DNA of 64,000 nt, taken from the NCBI RefSeq assembly GCF_003382365.1, contig NZ_QTSU01000002.1, positions 310,001-374,000 on the forward strand, given 5' to 3'. The notes under the pieces were generated by a model, which ran no database searches, was not told the origin of the DNA, and was given only the letters and a program-made list of their open reading frames with translations. Source of the stretch: Lysobacter silvisoli. GTDB taxonomy: Bacteria > Pseudomonadota > Gammaproteobacteria > Xanthomonadales > Xanthomonadaceae. The position numbers and the translations under genes were made by a program. This document shows positions 34,860-45,155 of this stretch, one piece after another (positions within the stretch are counted from its first letter, which is position 1; each line of letters opens with the position of its first letter).

Positions 34860-37217
34860 TCAGGGTTGCAGCGTCCAGTCCGCGCCGTATTGGCCGATCT
34901 GCGACTCGTTGAACGCGCCGCTGGCGTTGGTCCACAGGAACAGGCCGCGGTCGCTGGGGCGCTGCCAAATCAGGTCGGCGAAGCCGTCGCCGTTGTAGTC
35001 GCCGCTGGTGGCGAAGACGTAGTTGGTCGGCGTGCCCTGCGCGTAGGAGCCCATGTAGGTCGCGCCGTCCATGCGCCAGTAGGCCACGTAGTTGTTGGTG
35101 GTGTTGCGCCACAACAGGTCGGCCTTGCCGTCGCCGGTGACGTCGGCTGCGCCGATCAGACGCCAGTCGGCGCCGTACTGGCCGATCTGCGACACCGAGA
35201 AGCCCGAGCCCACGCTGATCCACATCGACATGGTGCGCGCGCCCGGCGAGTTCCAGACGATGTCGACGCGGCCGTCGGCGTTGAAGTCGGCGATCGCCGC
35301 GATCAGGTACTCCGGCGGCGGCGTATAGGTCTGGCCGCCCTTGTACACCGGGCCGTCCATCAGCCAGTAGGCGAAATAGCCCGCCACCGGATGGCGCCAG
35401 AAGATGTCGTCCTTGCCGTCGCCGTCGATGTCGCCCTGGCCGGCCACGACCCAGCCGTCGCCGTAATTGCCGACGTTGTACTGGACGAAGCCCTGCGGCT
35501 GCGACTGGAACGAGAACATCATCCGGTCGGAGGTGCGCCGCATCAGGATGTCGGCGCGGCCGCTGGTGGTGGAGCGGCCGATGGTCGACGGCGTCAGCGT
35601 GGCGCCCAGGCCCTGGTTGTAGCCGTTGGCGATCTGCGCGCCGTTCATGCTCCAGTACGCCAGGATGCCCAGGCCCTGGTTCCACCACACCAGATCGGAA
35701 CGGCCGTTGCCGTCCATGTCGTTGGCGGCGCGGGTCGGGTTGGTCGGGATCACGTTGGCGCGGAACGCGGCGATCAGCGGCATGGTCTGGACCAGGCTGC
35801 GCACGTTGTCGGCGGTGGCGCTGCCGGTCGGACGGCCCTGGAAGCTGACGTTGGGATTGCCGAAGTAGCGGATCGCGCTCTGGTTGCTGCTGGCCAGGCG
35901 GTAGGCCATGACGGTGTAGAAGCCGTCGTTGGTCGCCTCGCGGTAGCCGTAGGAGTACGAGTGCGCGCCGGTGCCGCTGCTGTCTTCCGGGTTGTGGGCC
36001 TGGCCCATGTTGTGGCCCAGTTCGTGGGCGAAGGTTTCTTCGCGGCAGAAGTAGGTCTTGTTGTCGTTCTCGTTAACGTCGGTACCGTCGCTGACCACCG
36101 AGTAGCCGAACGGCGCGTCGCTGTTGTCGATGCCGCTGCCGCCGCCGCCGAGCAACCAGGCGATGCCGCAGCCGTCGTTCTCGGGGGTGCGGAACTTGCG
36201 CACCACGGACACCAGGTCGGCGCCGACCTGATCGCGGGTCGCACGCAGGGTGGTGAAGGCCGGGTCGACCGGGATGGTGCCGGTGCCGGACTTGTAGCCG
36301 GTCAGCTTCTCCAGGGTGTCGCCGTTGTCGGTGGCGTCGGCGTAGTTGACCTGCAGGCTGCCGACCAGGCGCAGCGTGGCCGGCACCTGGCTGTTGAGGT
36401 AGGCCTGGTTGGTGATGTCGACCAGGTTGTTGAGGCGGGTGACCGCCTGCGACTGGCCGCCCAGGAAGGTGGCCAGACCGTTGGTGTAGCCCACCAGCAC
36501 GTCGACCGTGGTGCCGGCGGCAGCGACGGCGCCCTCGGCCTGCGCGCCGGCCGCGGCGGGGCCGCCGGCCTTGCGGGCCGCGATCGCACCGGCCAGGGAC
36601 GGGGCGACGAGGTAGTCGGGCTCGTCGCCGGCGGCATCCTGCAGGCCCGGCAGCTTGCTGCGGTCGGTGGACACGAACCAGGAACGGCCCTGCGCCATGG
36701 TCAGGCGCAGGTTGTTGCCGTCGCCTTCGGGAATCACACCGAACACCGCCTTCTCGCCGAAGGTGATCACGGCCTCGTTGCCCACGCCGGCGCCGTCGAG
36801 ACGGCCGACCCAGGTCCAGTTGCCGTCGGGATGTTCGACGTGGCGCTCGTAGTTCAGCTGCAGGTTGCGGCCATCGGGCGTGGTCACGGTCATCCGGCCG
36901 TCGGCGATCGCTCGCATCGCGTGCTCTTCGCTGATCGCCACCGGATAGGAGGTGTAGGCGCCTTCGCGGCGGATCGCGGCGCGGCGATCGTAGCCCAGCA
37001 GCACGCCGGTGTCGGCGAGCTTGGCGTAACCGGCGCGGGCCGGCTGCGGCACGAAACGCGCGGCCTGCGAACCGGACCGGGCGCGTTGCGGCTGCGGCGC
37101 CGCGGACGGCGCATCGCCGCGCGCGGCGACGCCGGCGGCGGTGTGTTCGGAATCGGCGGAATCCATGCTGCAGGCGGCGAGGCCCAGCAGGGTGACGGCC
37201 AAGACTAGATGTCGCAC
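34860..37217 (-). CDS. Secreted zinc metalloprotease (reprolysin-like) with FG-GAP repeats
   Basis: 785 residues. The signal [16 protein letters not shown] has a lipobox (LAAC), so the protein may be a lipoprotein. A propeptide-like region (about residues 20-195) is followed by the catalytic domain with [12 protein letters not shown] at about 396-407 (HExxHxxGxxH zinc site) and a Met-turn, YTVMAYR, at about 430. Residues about 497-785 hold five to six FG-GAP/VCBS-like repeats with calcium loops such as [24 protein letters not shown] and [12 protein letters not shown], which normally build a beta-propeller. It should be an exported protease with a calcium-dependent propeller for binding. It is the first gene of the segment between etfA and metB but has no obvious link to polysaccharide synthesis. 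Confidence 0.85.
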   Translation of the reverse strand: MRHLVLAVTLLGLAACSMDSADSEHTAAGVAARGDAPSAAPQPQRARSGSQAARFVPQPARAGYAKLADTGVLLGYDRRAAIRREGAYTSYPVAISEEHAMRAIADGRMTVTTPDGRNLQLNYERHVEHPDGNWTWVGRLDGAGVGNEAVITFGEKAVFGVIPEGDGNNLRLTMAQGRSWFVSTDRSKLPGLQDAAGDEPDYLVAPSLAGAIAARKAGGPAAAGAQAEGAVAAAGTTVDVLVGYTNGLATFLGGQSQAVTRLNNLVDITNQAYLNSQVPATLRLVGSLQVNYADATDNGDTLEKLTGYKSGTGTIPVDPAFTTLRATRDQVGADLVSVVRKFRTPENDGCGIAWLLGGGGSGIDNSDAPFGYSVVSDGTDVNENDNKTYFCREETFAHELGHNMGQAHNPEDSSGTGAHSYSYGYREATNDGFYTVMAYRLASSNQSAIRYFGNPNVSFQGRPTGSATADNVRSLVQTMPLIAAFRANVIPTNPTRAANDMDGNGRSDLVWWNQGLGILAYWSMNGAQIANGYNQGLGATLTPSTIGRSTTSGRADILMRRTSDRMMFSFQSQPQGFVQYNVGNYGDGWVVAGQGDIDGDGKDDIFWRHPVAGYFAYWLMDGPVYKGGQTYTPPPEYLIAAIADFNADGRVDIVWNSPGARTMSMWISVGSGFSVSQIGQYGADWRLIGAADVTGDGKADLLWRNTTNNYVAYWRMDGATYMGSYAQGTPTNYVFATSGDYNGDGFADLIWQRPSDRGLFLWTNASGAFNESQIGQYGADWTLQP

Positions 37218-37389
37218 GGTTGTATACCCCGGAGTCTGGCCCGCGCGGTTCGGCGGGCTGGGCTCAAGGATAGCGCCAAAATTAACGTGTCAATGCGACG
37301 TCAGCGGCAAACTGCGCCGGCCGTCGGCCTTTGCGCCGAACCGCCGGCCGCAGCGCCAATCTGAATGGCGCCGACGGCGGCGCCCGGGT

Positions 37390-38361
37390 TCAGCCGCGCA
37401 GCGCGATGCTGGGCAGCTGGCGCAGGTCGTGCTGCCAGGAATGCTCGAAGATGTAGCCGCCGTTTTCGGCGCAGATCACGCCCTGCTCCGGCGCGCCCGG
37501 CTTGAGGAACGCCGGCGGGTAGGCGCCCAGCGAGGTGTAGTGGGTGACGTAGGACATGCGGGTCAGCGCCTGATCGCGGATCGCCGTGCCCTCGTGGGCC
37601 AGATTGCCGTGCCAGATCAGCGCATCGCCCTTGCGCGGCAGGAACACCCGCGGCTGCACCTGCATTTCGCGCATGCGCGCGTACAGGTACTCGGCGAACT
37701 GGGTCGGGTTCTTGTCGCTGTCGGGCTCCAGCAGGATCGAGCCCTGGCCCCAGTCGAAGAAGTCCGAGACGTCGGGACGGTGCGAGCCCGGGTAATAGGC
37801 CAGCGGGCCGGCATCGGGATGGATGTCCTCCAGCGGAATCCAACTGGCCGCCAGGTGCGCCAGCTTGGTCTGGGTGCGCACGTAGGGGTAGTCGATGTGG
37901 ATCGGCTGCTGGCTGCCCTTGTAAAAAGTCAGCGACTGGGTCGCGCAGGGCGCGTCGTCGAAGACCACGCGCAGGAACTGCATCAGTTCGCGGGTCAGGC
38001 TGAGCTTGGCCGCGGCGTAGGAAATGGTCTGGATGCTGTTGAACTTGACCCCGTCCGATTCCAGGTCGGCGGCGCTGAAGTCGCGCACGTGGCCCTGCTG
38101 GCCTTTCAGCTCGGCCAGCAGATCGAAGTCCATGTGGTGCTTGCGCAGGTAGTCGATGTCGCTGAACAGGGCGTCGATCAGGCGCGGGTCGACGATGTTC
38201 TCGAAGATCACGATGCCGTCGCGCTGCCAATCCTTGAGCTTCTGCTCCAGGTCGAAGTCGCAGGCCTGCGAATACTTGTCCAGGTAGCGCTTGAAATCGG
38301 GACCGTCGCGGTCGATCCAGGGCTGCGAAGCCATCCACTCGTTCTTGCCGATCACCGCCAT
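37390..38361 (-). CDS. Phytanoyl-CoA dioxygenase (PhyH) family protein
   Basis: A 323-residue Fe(II)/2-oxoglutarate-dependent dioxygenase. The iron ligands are visible: His and Asp in PIHIDYPYVR (about residue 162) and a distal His in HGNLAHEGTAIRD (about 269), with the 2-oxoglutarate-binding Arg after it (RDQALTRMSY). PhyH-like proteins in O-antigen or natural-product loci hydroxylate or otherwise oxidise small molecules. The ATG 38361 start gives MAVIGKNEWMASQPWIDRDG; further upstream in-frame starts (38415) look unsupported. Context among methyltransferase and sugar genes suggests modification of a sugar or an attached group; this is inference. Confidence 0.85.
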   Translation of the reverse strand: MAVIGKNEWMASQPWIDRDGPDFKRYLDKYSQACDFDLEQKLKDWQRDGIVIFENIVDPRLIDALFSDIDYLRKHHMDFDLLAELKGQQGHVRDFSAADLESDGVKFNSIQTISYAAAKLSLTRELMQFLRVVFDDAPCATQSLTFYKGSQQPIHIDYPYVRTQTKLAHLAASWIPLEDIHPDAGPLAYYPGSHRPDVSDFFDWGQGSILLEPDSDKNPTQFAEYLYARMREMQVQPRVFLPRKGDALIWHGNLAHEGTAIRDQALTRMSYVTHYTSLGAYPPAFLKPGAPEQGVICAENGGYIFEHSWQHDLRQLPSIALRG

Positions 38362-38451
38362 AACCACTGCTCCGATTGATACGTACTCGTAGGCGGGCGG
38401 ACCCGCCGGAAACACCGGCCGCGCCGTAGCGCGCGCAGCCGTTCGCCGCCG

Positions 38452-39060
38452 TTACTTGACGTTGGCCACGCCCAGGCCGAACCAGTCGCACCAATGCACG
38501 CCGTTGGCCTCGTCCACCTCGACCTTCAGGCGCGAGGCCTTGCTGGTGTCCACGTCGATGGTGGCGGCATAGCCGCGATCCACCGCGACCTCGTTCGGGC
38601 TGCCGCCGTCCAGGCTCCAGCGCATGCGCACCACGCCGGCTTCGGGATTGCCGTCGCAATCGGGGATGGTGCTGAAGTCGGCGATGTAGGGCGACAGCGT
38701 CAGCGACTGCAGGCCCTTGACGTCGAATTCGATGCTGGCGTTCTTGCCGGTGTCCGGATGCAGCGAATAGCGGTCGTCCTGGCGCGGCGCGACTTTTTCG
38801 TAGGCATCGCCGGTGGCGACCACGCGCGGCGCGATCGCGGCCAGGCCGGCCTTGAGGTCCGCGGCGGCGACCGGATCGACCTTGGCCGGCTTCGCCGGCG
38901 CGGCCGGCGCGGCCGGCGCGGGCTCGGGCGCTGCCGGCGCCGCGGCGGGGGCCGGCGCGGCGTCGGTCTTGGCCGCGTCGGACGAGTTGTCCTTCCAGCA
39001 GCCGGCGGTCGCGGCGATCGCGAAAGCGCCGGCCAGGCCCAATGCAAGCTTCTTGTTCAT
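38452..39060 (-). CDS. Lipoprotein with possible carbohydrate-binding (NPCBM-like) domain
   Basis: 202 residues from ATG 39060 (MNKKLALGLAGAFAIAATAG, then Cys: lipobox TAGC). A Pro/Ala-rich linker (about residues 30-65) precedes a C-terminal beta domain. Its pattern, DDRYSLHPDTGKNASIEFDV, LSPYIADFSTIPDCDGNPEA and SRLKVEVDEANGVHWCDWFG, resembles NPCBM/NEW2-type sugar-binding modules, though I could not confirm it. It lies 90 bp from the dioxygenase gene upstream and 75 bp from a methyltransferase gene, all on the minus strand. An outer-membrane lipoprotein that binds the polysaccharide is conceivable. Confidence 0.7.
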   Translation of the reverse strand: MNKKLALGLAGAFAIAATAGCWKDNSSDAAKTDAAPAPAAAPAAPEPAPAAPAAPAKPAKVDPVAAADLKAGLAAIAPRVVATGDAYEKVAPRQDDRYSLHPDTGKNASIEFDVKGLQSLTLSPYIADFSTIPDCDGNPEAGVVRMRWSLDGGSPNEVAVDRGYAATIDVDTSKASRLKVEVDEANGVHWCDWFGLGVANVK

Positions 39061-39135
39061 GGTCGTCATGTCTCGATTCGTTCGCCGATACGCGGCGGTG
39101 GTGCGGGGCCGGCGCCGCGGCGCCGCCGGCCGGGT

Positions 39136-39909
39136 TCAGGCCCAGGATTCATCATAGGACGGGCGGCCGTACACGATCACGTCCTGGTGATCGGCCCAGG
39201 CGCGCTCGTTGTAGGAGAACAGACGCACGCCCTGGATCGGTTCCAGCAGGCGCATCATCGCCTGCGGTTTGGCCATCGAAATGCCGTAGTTGCCAGGCAC
39301 GTATTGGCTGGATTCGGCCTGCACGTAGTCGGCGTAGCCGTAACCACGAGCGTTGTAGCCGGCCATCACCTGCGGCCAGCGGTCGGCGCCCAGGTAGGGG
39401 CTGCGGCGGTTGACGTGCTCGCTCCAGCGGCCATGCATGGTCGCCACCACGATGCCGTTGGGCGCCAGGAAGCGCGCCAGGTGCGCCAGCCAGCGTTCGG
39501 TCTGCTCTTCGGCCACGTGGGTGAACAGCGAGCCGACCCAGATCAGTTCGAACTGGGTGCCGAAATCGACCTCGGTCAGCTCCGGCTTGGACACCACCGG
39601 CACCGCGTTGTAGCGCTGCGCGCAGTAGGCCACGCCATCGGTGTCCAGATCGCATGCGTGGAACTGCGCATGCGGGAACATCCGCACCAGATGGCGCAGC
39701 ACGCGACCGTGCCCGCAGGGCAAGTCCAGCACGCGGTCCACACGGTGCACGTAGCTGGCCATCATGCCGGCCAGGATCACCTCGACCGCGCTGCGGCCGA
39801 CCTCGAAATACCACTGGTTGTTCATCAGGTCGTTCGGAGCGATCTCCGTGTCGACCGCATAGGCGTTGTAGTCGGCGACGGTCTTGCCGATCAGATCGAG
39901 GTTGTACAT
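39136..39909 (-). CDS. Class I SAM-dependent methyltransferase
   Basis: 257 residues. The SAM-binding glycine-rich loop is VLDLPCGHGRVLRHLVRMFP at about 59-78, followed by an acidic residue (HACDLDTDGVAYCAQ) and a post-I motif FELIWVGSLFTHVAE. The C-terminal half is a substrate domain without diagnostic features. It is not matched to a specific substrate. The gene is in a run of minus-strand genes of the polysaccharide locus with short spacers (28 bp to the next methyltransferase). O-methylation of sugars is a common end-group change in this pathway type. Confidence 0.82.
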   Translation of the reverse strand: MYNLDLIGKTVADYNAYAVDTEIAPNDLMNNQWYFEVGRSAVEVILAGMMASYVHRVDRVLDLPCGHGRVLRHLVRMFPHAQFHACDLDTDGVAYCAQRYNAVPVVSKPELTEVDFGTQFELIWVGSLFTHVAEEQTERWLAHLARFLAPNGIVVATMHGRWSEHVNRRSPYLGADRWPQVMAGYNARGYGYADYVQAESSQYVPGNYGISMAKPQAMMRLLEPIQGVRLFSYNERAWADHQDVIVYGRPSYDESWA

Positions 39910-39937
39910 GGACGGTCCTGGTCGGGAATGGGCCGGA

Positions 39938-40807
39938 TCAGCCCTTGCGCTTCAATGCGAAGCAGGCCTGGTCGTACTTGCCGCCGTCGAAATAGCCGGC
40001 GACGAATTCGAACTGGTCGCCGAACTGGCTGCGCGCGTACTGCTCGGGAATCCAGGTCTCGCCGTAGAAGCTCTCGTCGCGCGGACCGCCGCCGCCGACA
40101 CCGGCCGACGACGCGTGGACGATGCGGCCCTGACGGTAGGCTTCACGGGCCGCATCCAGGTCGGGGAACAGCTGGCCCAGCGCGGCGATGTACGGCGACA
40201 CCGAGGCATCCTGGGTCTTGGCCCACGCGCAGAAGTCGAAGAAGGTCTCGTGGCGCGTGGTGAAAGCGACCATGCCGCCGGGCTTGAGCAGACGCGCGAA
40301 CTCCTGCATCCAAGCCTGGCACGCGGCCTCGGACAGGTGCGAGAACACCGAGTAGGAGTAGATCAGGTCGAAGGACGCGTCGGCGTGCGCCGACGGCGGG
40401 AACGGCGCGCAGGCCTGGAACTGGTCGGACTTGAACAGGTCGCGGGTGATGTCGACGAACCAGGGGTCCACATCCAGGCCATGGATGTTGTGCACGCTCA
40501 GGTGCTGCATGAACACGCGCGAGATGCGGCCCCAGCCGAAGCCGAAGTCCAGAGCGCGAGTGTTGCGGTCCAGCGGCAGGCCGATGCGCGCAGCGGCATC
40601 GGTCACGTTCTCGTAGAACGCGTAGGCCTGGCGCAGCGCGGCCTCCGACGACAGGCCGGTGGTGTTGCGCTGCAGCTCTTCGGTCGGAAACGCCGGCAGC
40701 TGCTCGCCCAGAGGGCTGAGCTGGGTCGAATTGAGGCTCTGGATCAGGGTGCCCAGCCAGGCTTCGCCGGCCGAAGTGGAATTCGCGGTGCTGCGGTTGT
40801 GATCCAT
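39938..40807 (-). CDS. Class I SAM-dependent methyltransferase (second copy, distinct)
   Basis: 289 residues. Motif I reads ALDFGFGWGRISRVFMQHLS at about 89-108, then DVDPWFVDITRDLF and the post-I segment FDLIYSYSVFSHLSEAACQAW. Late segment: SSAGVGGGGPRDESFYGETWIP. It is not closely related to its neighbour at 39136. It overlaps no gene and is separated by 37 bp from the epimerase gene upstream. The substrate is unknown. Location suggests sugar methylation in the O-chain. Confidence 0.82.
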   Translation of the reverse strand: MDHNRSTANSTSAGEAWLGTLIQSLNSTQLSPLGEQLPAFPTEELQRNTTGLSSEAALRQAYAFYENVTDAAARIGLPLDRNTRALDFGFGWGRISRVFMQHLSVHNIHGLDVDPWFVDITRDLFKSDQFQACAPFPPSAHADASFDLIYSYSVFSHLSEAACQAWMQEFARLLKPGGMVAFTTRHETFFDFCAWAKTQDASVSPYIAALGQLFPDLDAAREAYRQGRIVHASSAGVGGGGPRDESFYGETWIPEQYARSQFGDQFEFVAGYFDGGKYDQACFALKRKG

Positions 40808-40844
40808 GGGGTTCTCTTCGTTTCCGCTTGAAAGGGGCGTTCCG

Positions 40845-41756
40845 TTACTGCGCTTGCAGGGCTTGCCAGGTCCGCTCGATGCCGTCGCGCAGCGGCACCC
40901 GCGGCGCCCAGCCGAAACGGCTGCGCGCGGCCTGGATGTCGAGCACGATTTCCGACACGTCGAAATCGCGGCCCGGCAGATACTCGACGGGCAACGGCCG
41001 GCCGGTCAATTCTCGCACGAGCGCGCAAAGCTCATTCAACGACTGGCCGCAGCCGCTGCCCGCGTTGTAAATGCCGCAGGCGTCGCTGGCGCCCGCGCGC
41101 ACGGCCAGCTCGACCAGGTCGTCGATGTAGAGGTAGTCGCGCACGATGCCGCCGTCGCCCCAGATGCTCACCCCCTCTCCGGCCCGGGCCTTGCCCAGGA
41201 AGGCGCCGATCGCGCCCTGCATGCCGGAGGTGGACTGGCGCGGGCCGTAGGGATTGGACGGGCGCAGAATCAGTGGATCCAATGCACCTAAACGCTGATA
41301 CATCAGCAGGTAATTCTCGATCGCCACCTTGACCACGCCATAGGACGAGATCGGCCGCAGAGGGTGGTCTTCGTGCACCGGCAGCCGCTCGGGGTTGCCG
41401 TAGACGGTGCCGCCGGAGGAGAAGAACACGATCCGACGCACGCCGTTGTCGGCCATGGCCTGGATCAGGCGCAGGCTGCCGAGCAAGTTGCTGGACACGT
41501 CGTAGGCGGGGTCGCGGTTGGAACTGCCGGGCACGGTGGTGCTGGCCAAATGGTAGACGCGATCCACACCGGCCAGCGCTTCGGCCAAAACGCCGGCGTC
41601 GTCCAGGCCGCCATGGCGGTAGTCCACGCCGGCCCAATCCAGGTCCGCGCGCGGCGCGCTCACGTCGAGCACGCGCACCGCGGCACCGGCGGCGCGCAGC
41701 CCTTCGACCAGGCTGGAACCGAGGAACCCGTTGCCGCCGATCACCAGCACGCTCAT
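40845..41756 (-). CDS. NAD-dependent NDP-sugar epimerase/dehydratase (GalE-like SDR)
   Basis: Extended SDR of 303 residues. The Rossmann motif GGNGFLGSSLVEGLRAAGA begins at residue 7. The catalytic set is Ser in FFSSGGTVYG and SYGVVKVAIE (Tyr-x-x-x-Lys) with RPSNPYGPRQ. It should epimerise or dehydrate an NDP-activated sugar used by the polysaccharide enzymes around it. The exact sugar cannot be read. It is separated by 3 bp from the glycosyltransferase fusion gene upstream, consistent with an operon. Confidence 0.88.
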   Translation of the reverse strand: MSVLVIGGNGFLGSSLVEGLRAAGAAVRVLDVSAPRADLDWAGVDYRHGGLDDAGVLAEALAGVDRVYHLASTTVPGSSNRDPAYDVSSNLLGSLRLIQAMADNGVRRIVFFSSGGTVYGNPERLPVHEDHPLRPISSYGVVKVAIENYLLMYQRLGALDPLILRPSNPYGPRQSTSGMQGAIGAFLGKARAGEGVSIWGDGGIVRDYLYIDDLVELAVRAGASDACGIYNAGSGCGQSLNELCALVRELTGRPLPVEYLPGRDFDVSEIVLDIQAARSRFGWAPRVPLRDGIERTWQALQAQ

Positions 41757-41759
41757 GGC

Positions 41760-44700
41760 TCAGCTGGTCTCCAGATCGTGCTCGGGCAGGCCGAAGTGCG
41801 CGCGCAGCGAGCGCGCATAGGCCTCGGCCGCGGCGCGGGTGCGCGCGTCGACCGGGAACAGGGCGCGGGCGGCGGATTGCACGCGCGCCACTTCGTCGTA
41901 GTGCAGGCGCGCGGCCGAGCCCAAGGTCACGCTGGAGGCGTGCCGGCGATGGCGGTTGCAGGCGCTGGCCTCGAACGCCAGCTTGCCGTGCTGCAGCAGG
42001 CGCAGGTAGACCAGCCAGTCGCCGGCGATGCGGTAGCCGGCGATCTCGTCGATGTGCTCGCGCAGCACCCGCAGCAGCGGTTCGCGCCGGAACAGCGCGG
42101 CGCTGACGTTGGGCACCGTGTTCTTCACCGCCAGGCCCGCGCCGACCTCGTCGGCACCGCTGGCGACGTAGTTCTCCAGCCAGCGCGTGGTCGACAGTTC
42201 GTCCGTGTAGCCCAGGTAGTCCGGCGCCAGCACCTGGCCGTATTCGTCGATCTGCTCGGACTGGCTGTAGGCCATCACCGCGTCGGGGTGGCTGTGCAGC
42301 AGCTGGCTCAGCCGCTCCAGGAACTCGGGCTTGGACAGGTCGTCCGCCTCGGCGATCCAGACGTAGTCGCCGCGCGCCAGCTCCACGCCCTTAAGCCACT
42401 GGCGGAACACCGAACCGCTGTTGCGCTCGGCCGGCACCACCCGCGGCTCCGGCCGGATCCGGCTGCGCAGACGCTGCAGCTCGGCCAGGCTGTCGTCGGA
42501 GGAGCAGTCGTCGAGCACGATGATCTCGTACACCGGCAGGTTCTGCTCGGCGATCGAGGCCAGGCGTTCGGCCATGTAGTGGGCGTAATTGTAGTTCGGC
42601 ACCACCACCGATACCCGCGGCAGCCCGTTGCCGCCCAGCGCGAGCAGGTCCATGGCGTAACCGCGGAAAGAGTATTCCGCGTCGATCAGCGCGGCGCCCG
42701 CAGCGCCCAGGCGCGCGCGCAAGGCGCGGTCGCCGGCCACGCGCAGCAGCGCATCGGCATAGGCATCCACGTCGAACGCGGGCACCACCAGACCACCCGT
42801 GTGGGCGACCAGATCGGCGCCGCCGCCGGTTCCGGCGAAAGCGACCACCGGAGTGCCCACCGACAGGCTTTCCAGCACCACCGACGGGAACGGATCTTCG
42901 CGCGAGGCCAGCGCATAGACGTCGGCGCCGGCGTAGTAGTCGTCGGTATCGAAATCCAGGCCCATGAAATGGAAGCGCGACGCGCAGCCGCCCCGCTCCA
43001 GGATCGCGTCGATGCGCCGCTCCAGATCGACGTCGCGGTGGCCGACCCAGACCACATGCAGGTCTGGATCGCGCGCGCAGGCCAGCACTGCGGCCTCGGC
43101 CAGCAGGTCCACGCCCTTGCGCAGGTCGGCATAGCCCACGGTGAGCGCGATCTTGGCTCGCTCGGGCAGATCCAGCCGCGCGCGCAGACGGTGCCGCGCC
43201 TCGCCCATGTCGTCCAGGCCGCGGTAACGGCTGCGGGTGAACAGGCCTTGCGGGCGCGTGACCAGCTCGGCGCGCATCGCGGCGCGGTCGACGAATTCGG
43301 CCAGTCCGTCGCTGACCGCCTGGGACGCGACCACGATGCGGTCGGCGTCGCGGGCGATCGCACGCACCGCTTCCTCCAGGCCGTACTGGCGGATCACGCC
43401 GGGCAGTTCGTGCACCAGCGCGACGATGCGCATGCCCGCCGCGCGCAGCGGCTGCACCACGCGTCCGGCCACGGCGGTGTTGGCGATGGCCAGGCCGAAG
43501 CCCTGGCGGTACAGCGACGTGGCCAGCGCAGCCACGTCCTCGCCTGTTTCGTAGGGCTTGTGCACTTTGGCCAGCGCGGCGAAATCGCCCTCCAGGCGGC
43601 CGCCGCCCTGCAGCAACACCTCCACCTCGACGCCCACGTCCCGGACCAGCTCGCGCACCAGGTTCAGCGCCAGGTACTGGGCGCCGTGCGGATGCGCGTC
43701 GTGCGAGACCACCAGCACCTTGCGCCGCGCGGTATCGCCGGCCAGCGCGTCGCGGGTGGCCTGCAGGTAGCCGTAGCCGTAGCGGCGGTCGGGCTCAAGA
43801 TGCGCGCCTTCGGCCCACTCGTTCCAGGCGTTGATGAAGACCACGCTCTCGCCGCAAACCGGATGCTCGCGCGAGTACGCCACCGCGTGCTCCAGCCACT
43901 CGCGGTAACGCGCCGGCGTGGAGTGGGCGAAGCTGTAGCCCTTGCCCGGCTTGCGCGCCTCGTTGTCCCAACGCGGCACCACGCCCTTGAACAGCGGGTA
44001 CTTCGGCACTGGCCAGTGCTTGCCGCGGTCGGCCAGTTCGTTGTAATCGAGCACGTGCCCGGTGTAACCGGGATTGACGATGTCCAGGGTGTGGTTGATC
44101 GAGCGCAGGCCGCGACCGAGCTTGTGCGGCGGGAATTCCAGGGCCGCGTCGAAGCCCATGGGCACCGGATCGTCGAGGTCGAACTGGACCATCGCCAGGA
44201 AGATCTCGCCCAGCCCCTGCTCGCGGCAATAGTCGCGCCACACCTGCAGGGTCTGCTTGCAGTCGGGCAGCAGCGAGGGCCGGTACACGATCAGCAGCGG
44301 CCGCCCGTCGATGCGGATGTAGCGCGCGTCGCGCAGGTAAGGCAGCGCGTCGCGGATGAAGTTCAGGTCGTTGTCGTGGGAGTAGTCCTGGCCGAGCAGG
44401 ATGTCCTCGTCGTGGCCATCCCAGCGCCGGGTCCAGTTCTCGTTGGCCCAGCACAGGCAGAACGGCAGGTCGATGTCCGGGTTTGCGATCAGCTGATCGA
44501 GCGGGCGCTCCAGCAGGCGGCGGCCGGAGAACCAGTAGTGATGGAAGCAGAAGCCGTGCAGGCCGTAGAGCTTGGCCAGCTCGGCCTGGCGGCGCATCAC
44601 GTCGACCACGCGCAGGTCGTAGTAGCCCAGCTCGCCCGGCAGGTGCGGCTGGTGGTGGCCGACGAACTGCGGCAGCGCCTTGGACACGTTGGTCCATTCG

Positions 44701-45155
44701 GTGAAGCCGCGCCCCCACCACTCGTCGTTCTCGGCGATGGGGTGGAACTGCGGCAGGTAGAAGGCGATGGCCTTGGCCGCCAGTTGCGCCGGCGCGGTCA
44801 GTGCGGCCGGCATCGGCACGTAGTCCGGGCCCGGCGCGGTCGCCGAATGCGCGCGCAGTTCCTCGACGTGGCGCGCCAGCACCGCGGCGGTCTTCGGCGA
44901 CGGCGTCGGCACCGCGGCCGTCACCGGCGCGATCGCGTGCATAGTGGCCGGTACCGGCGCCGCGAGCGCGGCCGGCCGCCGCGGCAGGCCGCCGCCGTAG
45001 TCCTGCCAGCGCTGGTAGGCATTGGTCTTGCCGAACACGAAACGGAAATTACGGAACAACCAATCCTTGACCGCCAGCCGCTGCTCCCAATCGAACGGCA
45101 GCCCACGGTAGGTCGCTTGCAGCGACCGGCCGATCCATGACCTCAACTTACCCAT
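41760..45155 (-). CDS. Trimodular glycosyltransferase: WbsX-like + GT4-like + GT2
   Basis: 1131 residues with three catalytic modules. About 128-450 is a WbsX domain ([39 protein letters not shown], then [20 protein letters not shown]), found in O-antigen clusters. About 479-830 is a GT4/GT-B module ([20 protein letters not shown] ... [16 protein letters not shown]-type UDP-binding end, seen as [20 protein letters not shown]). About 846-1120 is a GT-A/GT2 module starting [20 protein letters not shown] with [13 protein letters not shown] and an acidic motif in [16 protein letters not shown]. It is probably the main assembly enzyme of the O-chain. Start ATG 45155 overlaps the end of the upstream gene by 8 bp. 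Confidence 0.88.
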   Translation of the reverse strand: MGKLRSWIGRSLQATYRGLPFDWEQRLAVKDWLFRNFRFVFGKTNAYQRWQDYGGGLPRRPAALAAPVPATMHAIAPVTAAVPTPSPKTAAVLARHVEELRAHSATAPGPDYVPMPAALTAPAQLAAKAIAFYLPQFHPIAENDEWWGRGFTEWTNVSKALPQFVGHHQPHLPGELGYYDLRVVDVMRRQAELAKLYGLHGFCFHHYWFSGRRLLERPLDQLIANPDIDLPFCLCWANENWTRRWDGHDEDILLGQDYSHDNDLNFIRDALPYLRDARYIRIDGRPLLIVYRPSLLPDCKQTLQVWRDYCREQGLGEIFLAMVQFDLDDPVPMGFDAALEFPPHKLGRGLRSINHTLDIVNPGYTGHVLDYNELADRGKHWPVPKYPLFKGVVPRWDNEARKPGKGYSFAHSTPARYREWLEHAVAYSREHPVCGESVVFINAWNEWAEGAHLEPDRRYGYGYLQATRDALAGDTARRKVLVVSHDAHPHGAQYLALNLVRELVRDVGVEVEVLLQGGGRLEGDFAALAKVHKPYETGEDVAALATSLYRQGFGLAIANTAVAGRVVQPLRAAGMRIVALVHELPGVIRQYGLEEAVRAIARDADRIVVASQAVSDGLAEFVDRAAMRAELVTRPQGLFTRSRYRGLDDMGEARHRLRARLDLPERAKIALTVGYADLRKGVDLLAEAAVLACARDPDLHVVWVGHRDVDLERRIDAILERGGCASRFHFMGLDFDTDDYYAGADVYALASREDPFPSVVLESLSVGTPVVAFAGTGGGADLVAHTGGLVVPAFDVDAYADALLRVAGDRALRARLGAAGAALIDAEYSFRGYAMDLLALGGNGLPRVSVVVPNYNYAHYMAERLASIAEQNLPVYEIIVLDDCSSDDSLAELQRLRSRIRPEPRVVPAERNSGSVFRQWLKGVELARGDYVWIAEADDLSKPEFLERLSQLLHSHPDAVMAYSQSEQIDEYGQVLAPDYLGYTDELSTTRWLENYVASGADEVGAGLAVKNTVPNVSAALFRREPLLRVLREHIDEIAGYRIAGDWLVYLRLLQHGKLAFEASACNRHRRHASSVTLGSAARLHYDEVARVQSAARALFPVDARTRAAAEAYARSLRAHFGLPEHDLETS

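Noticed and set aside
33891-37208. Very long plus-strand frame over etfA and the protease gene
   Set aside because: It overlaps etfA in another frame and runs antisense to the protease; composition is Arg/Gly/His-rich, typical of a GC-driven frame.
41364-45140. A 1258-codon frame antisense to the glycosyltransferase fusion
   Set aside because: Antisense shadow; the opposite strand has clear glycosyltransferase domains over its full length.
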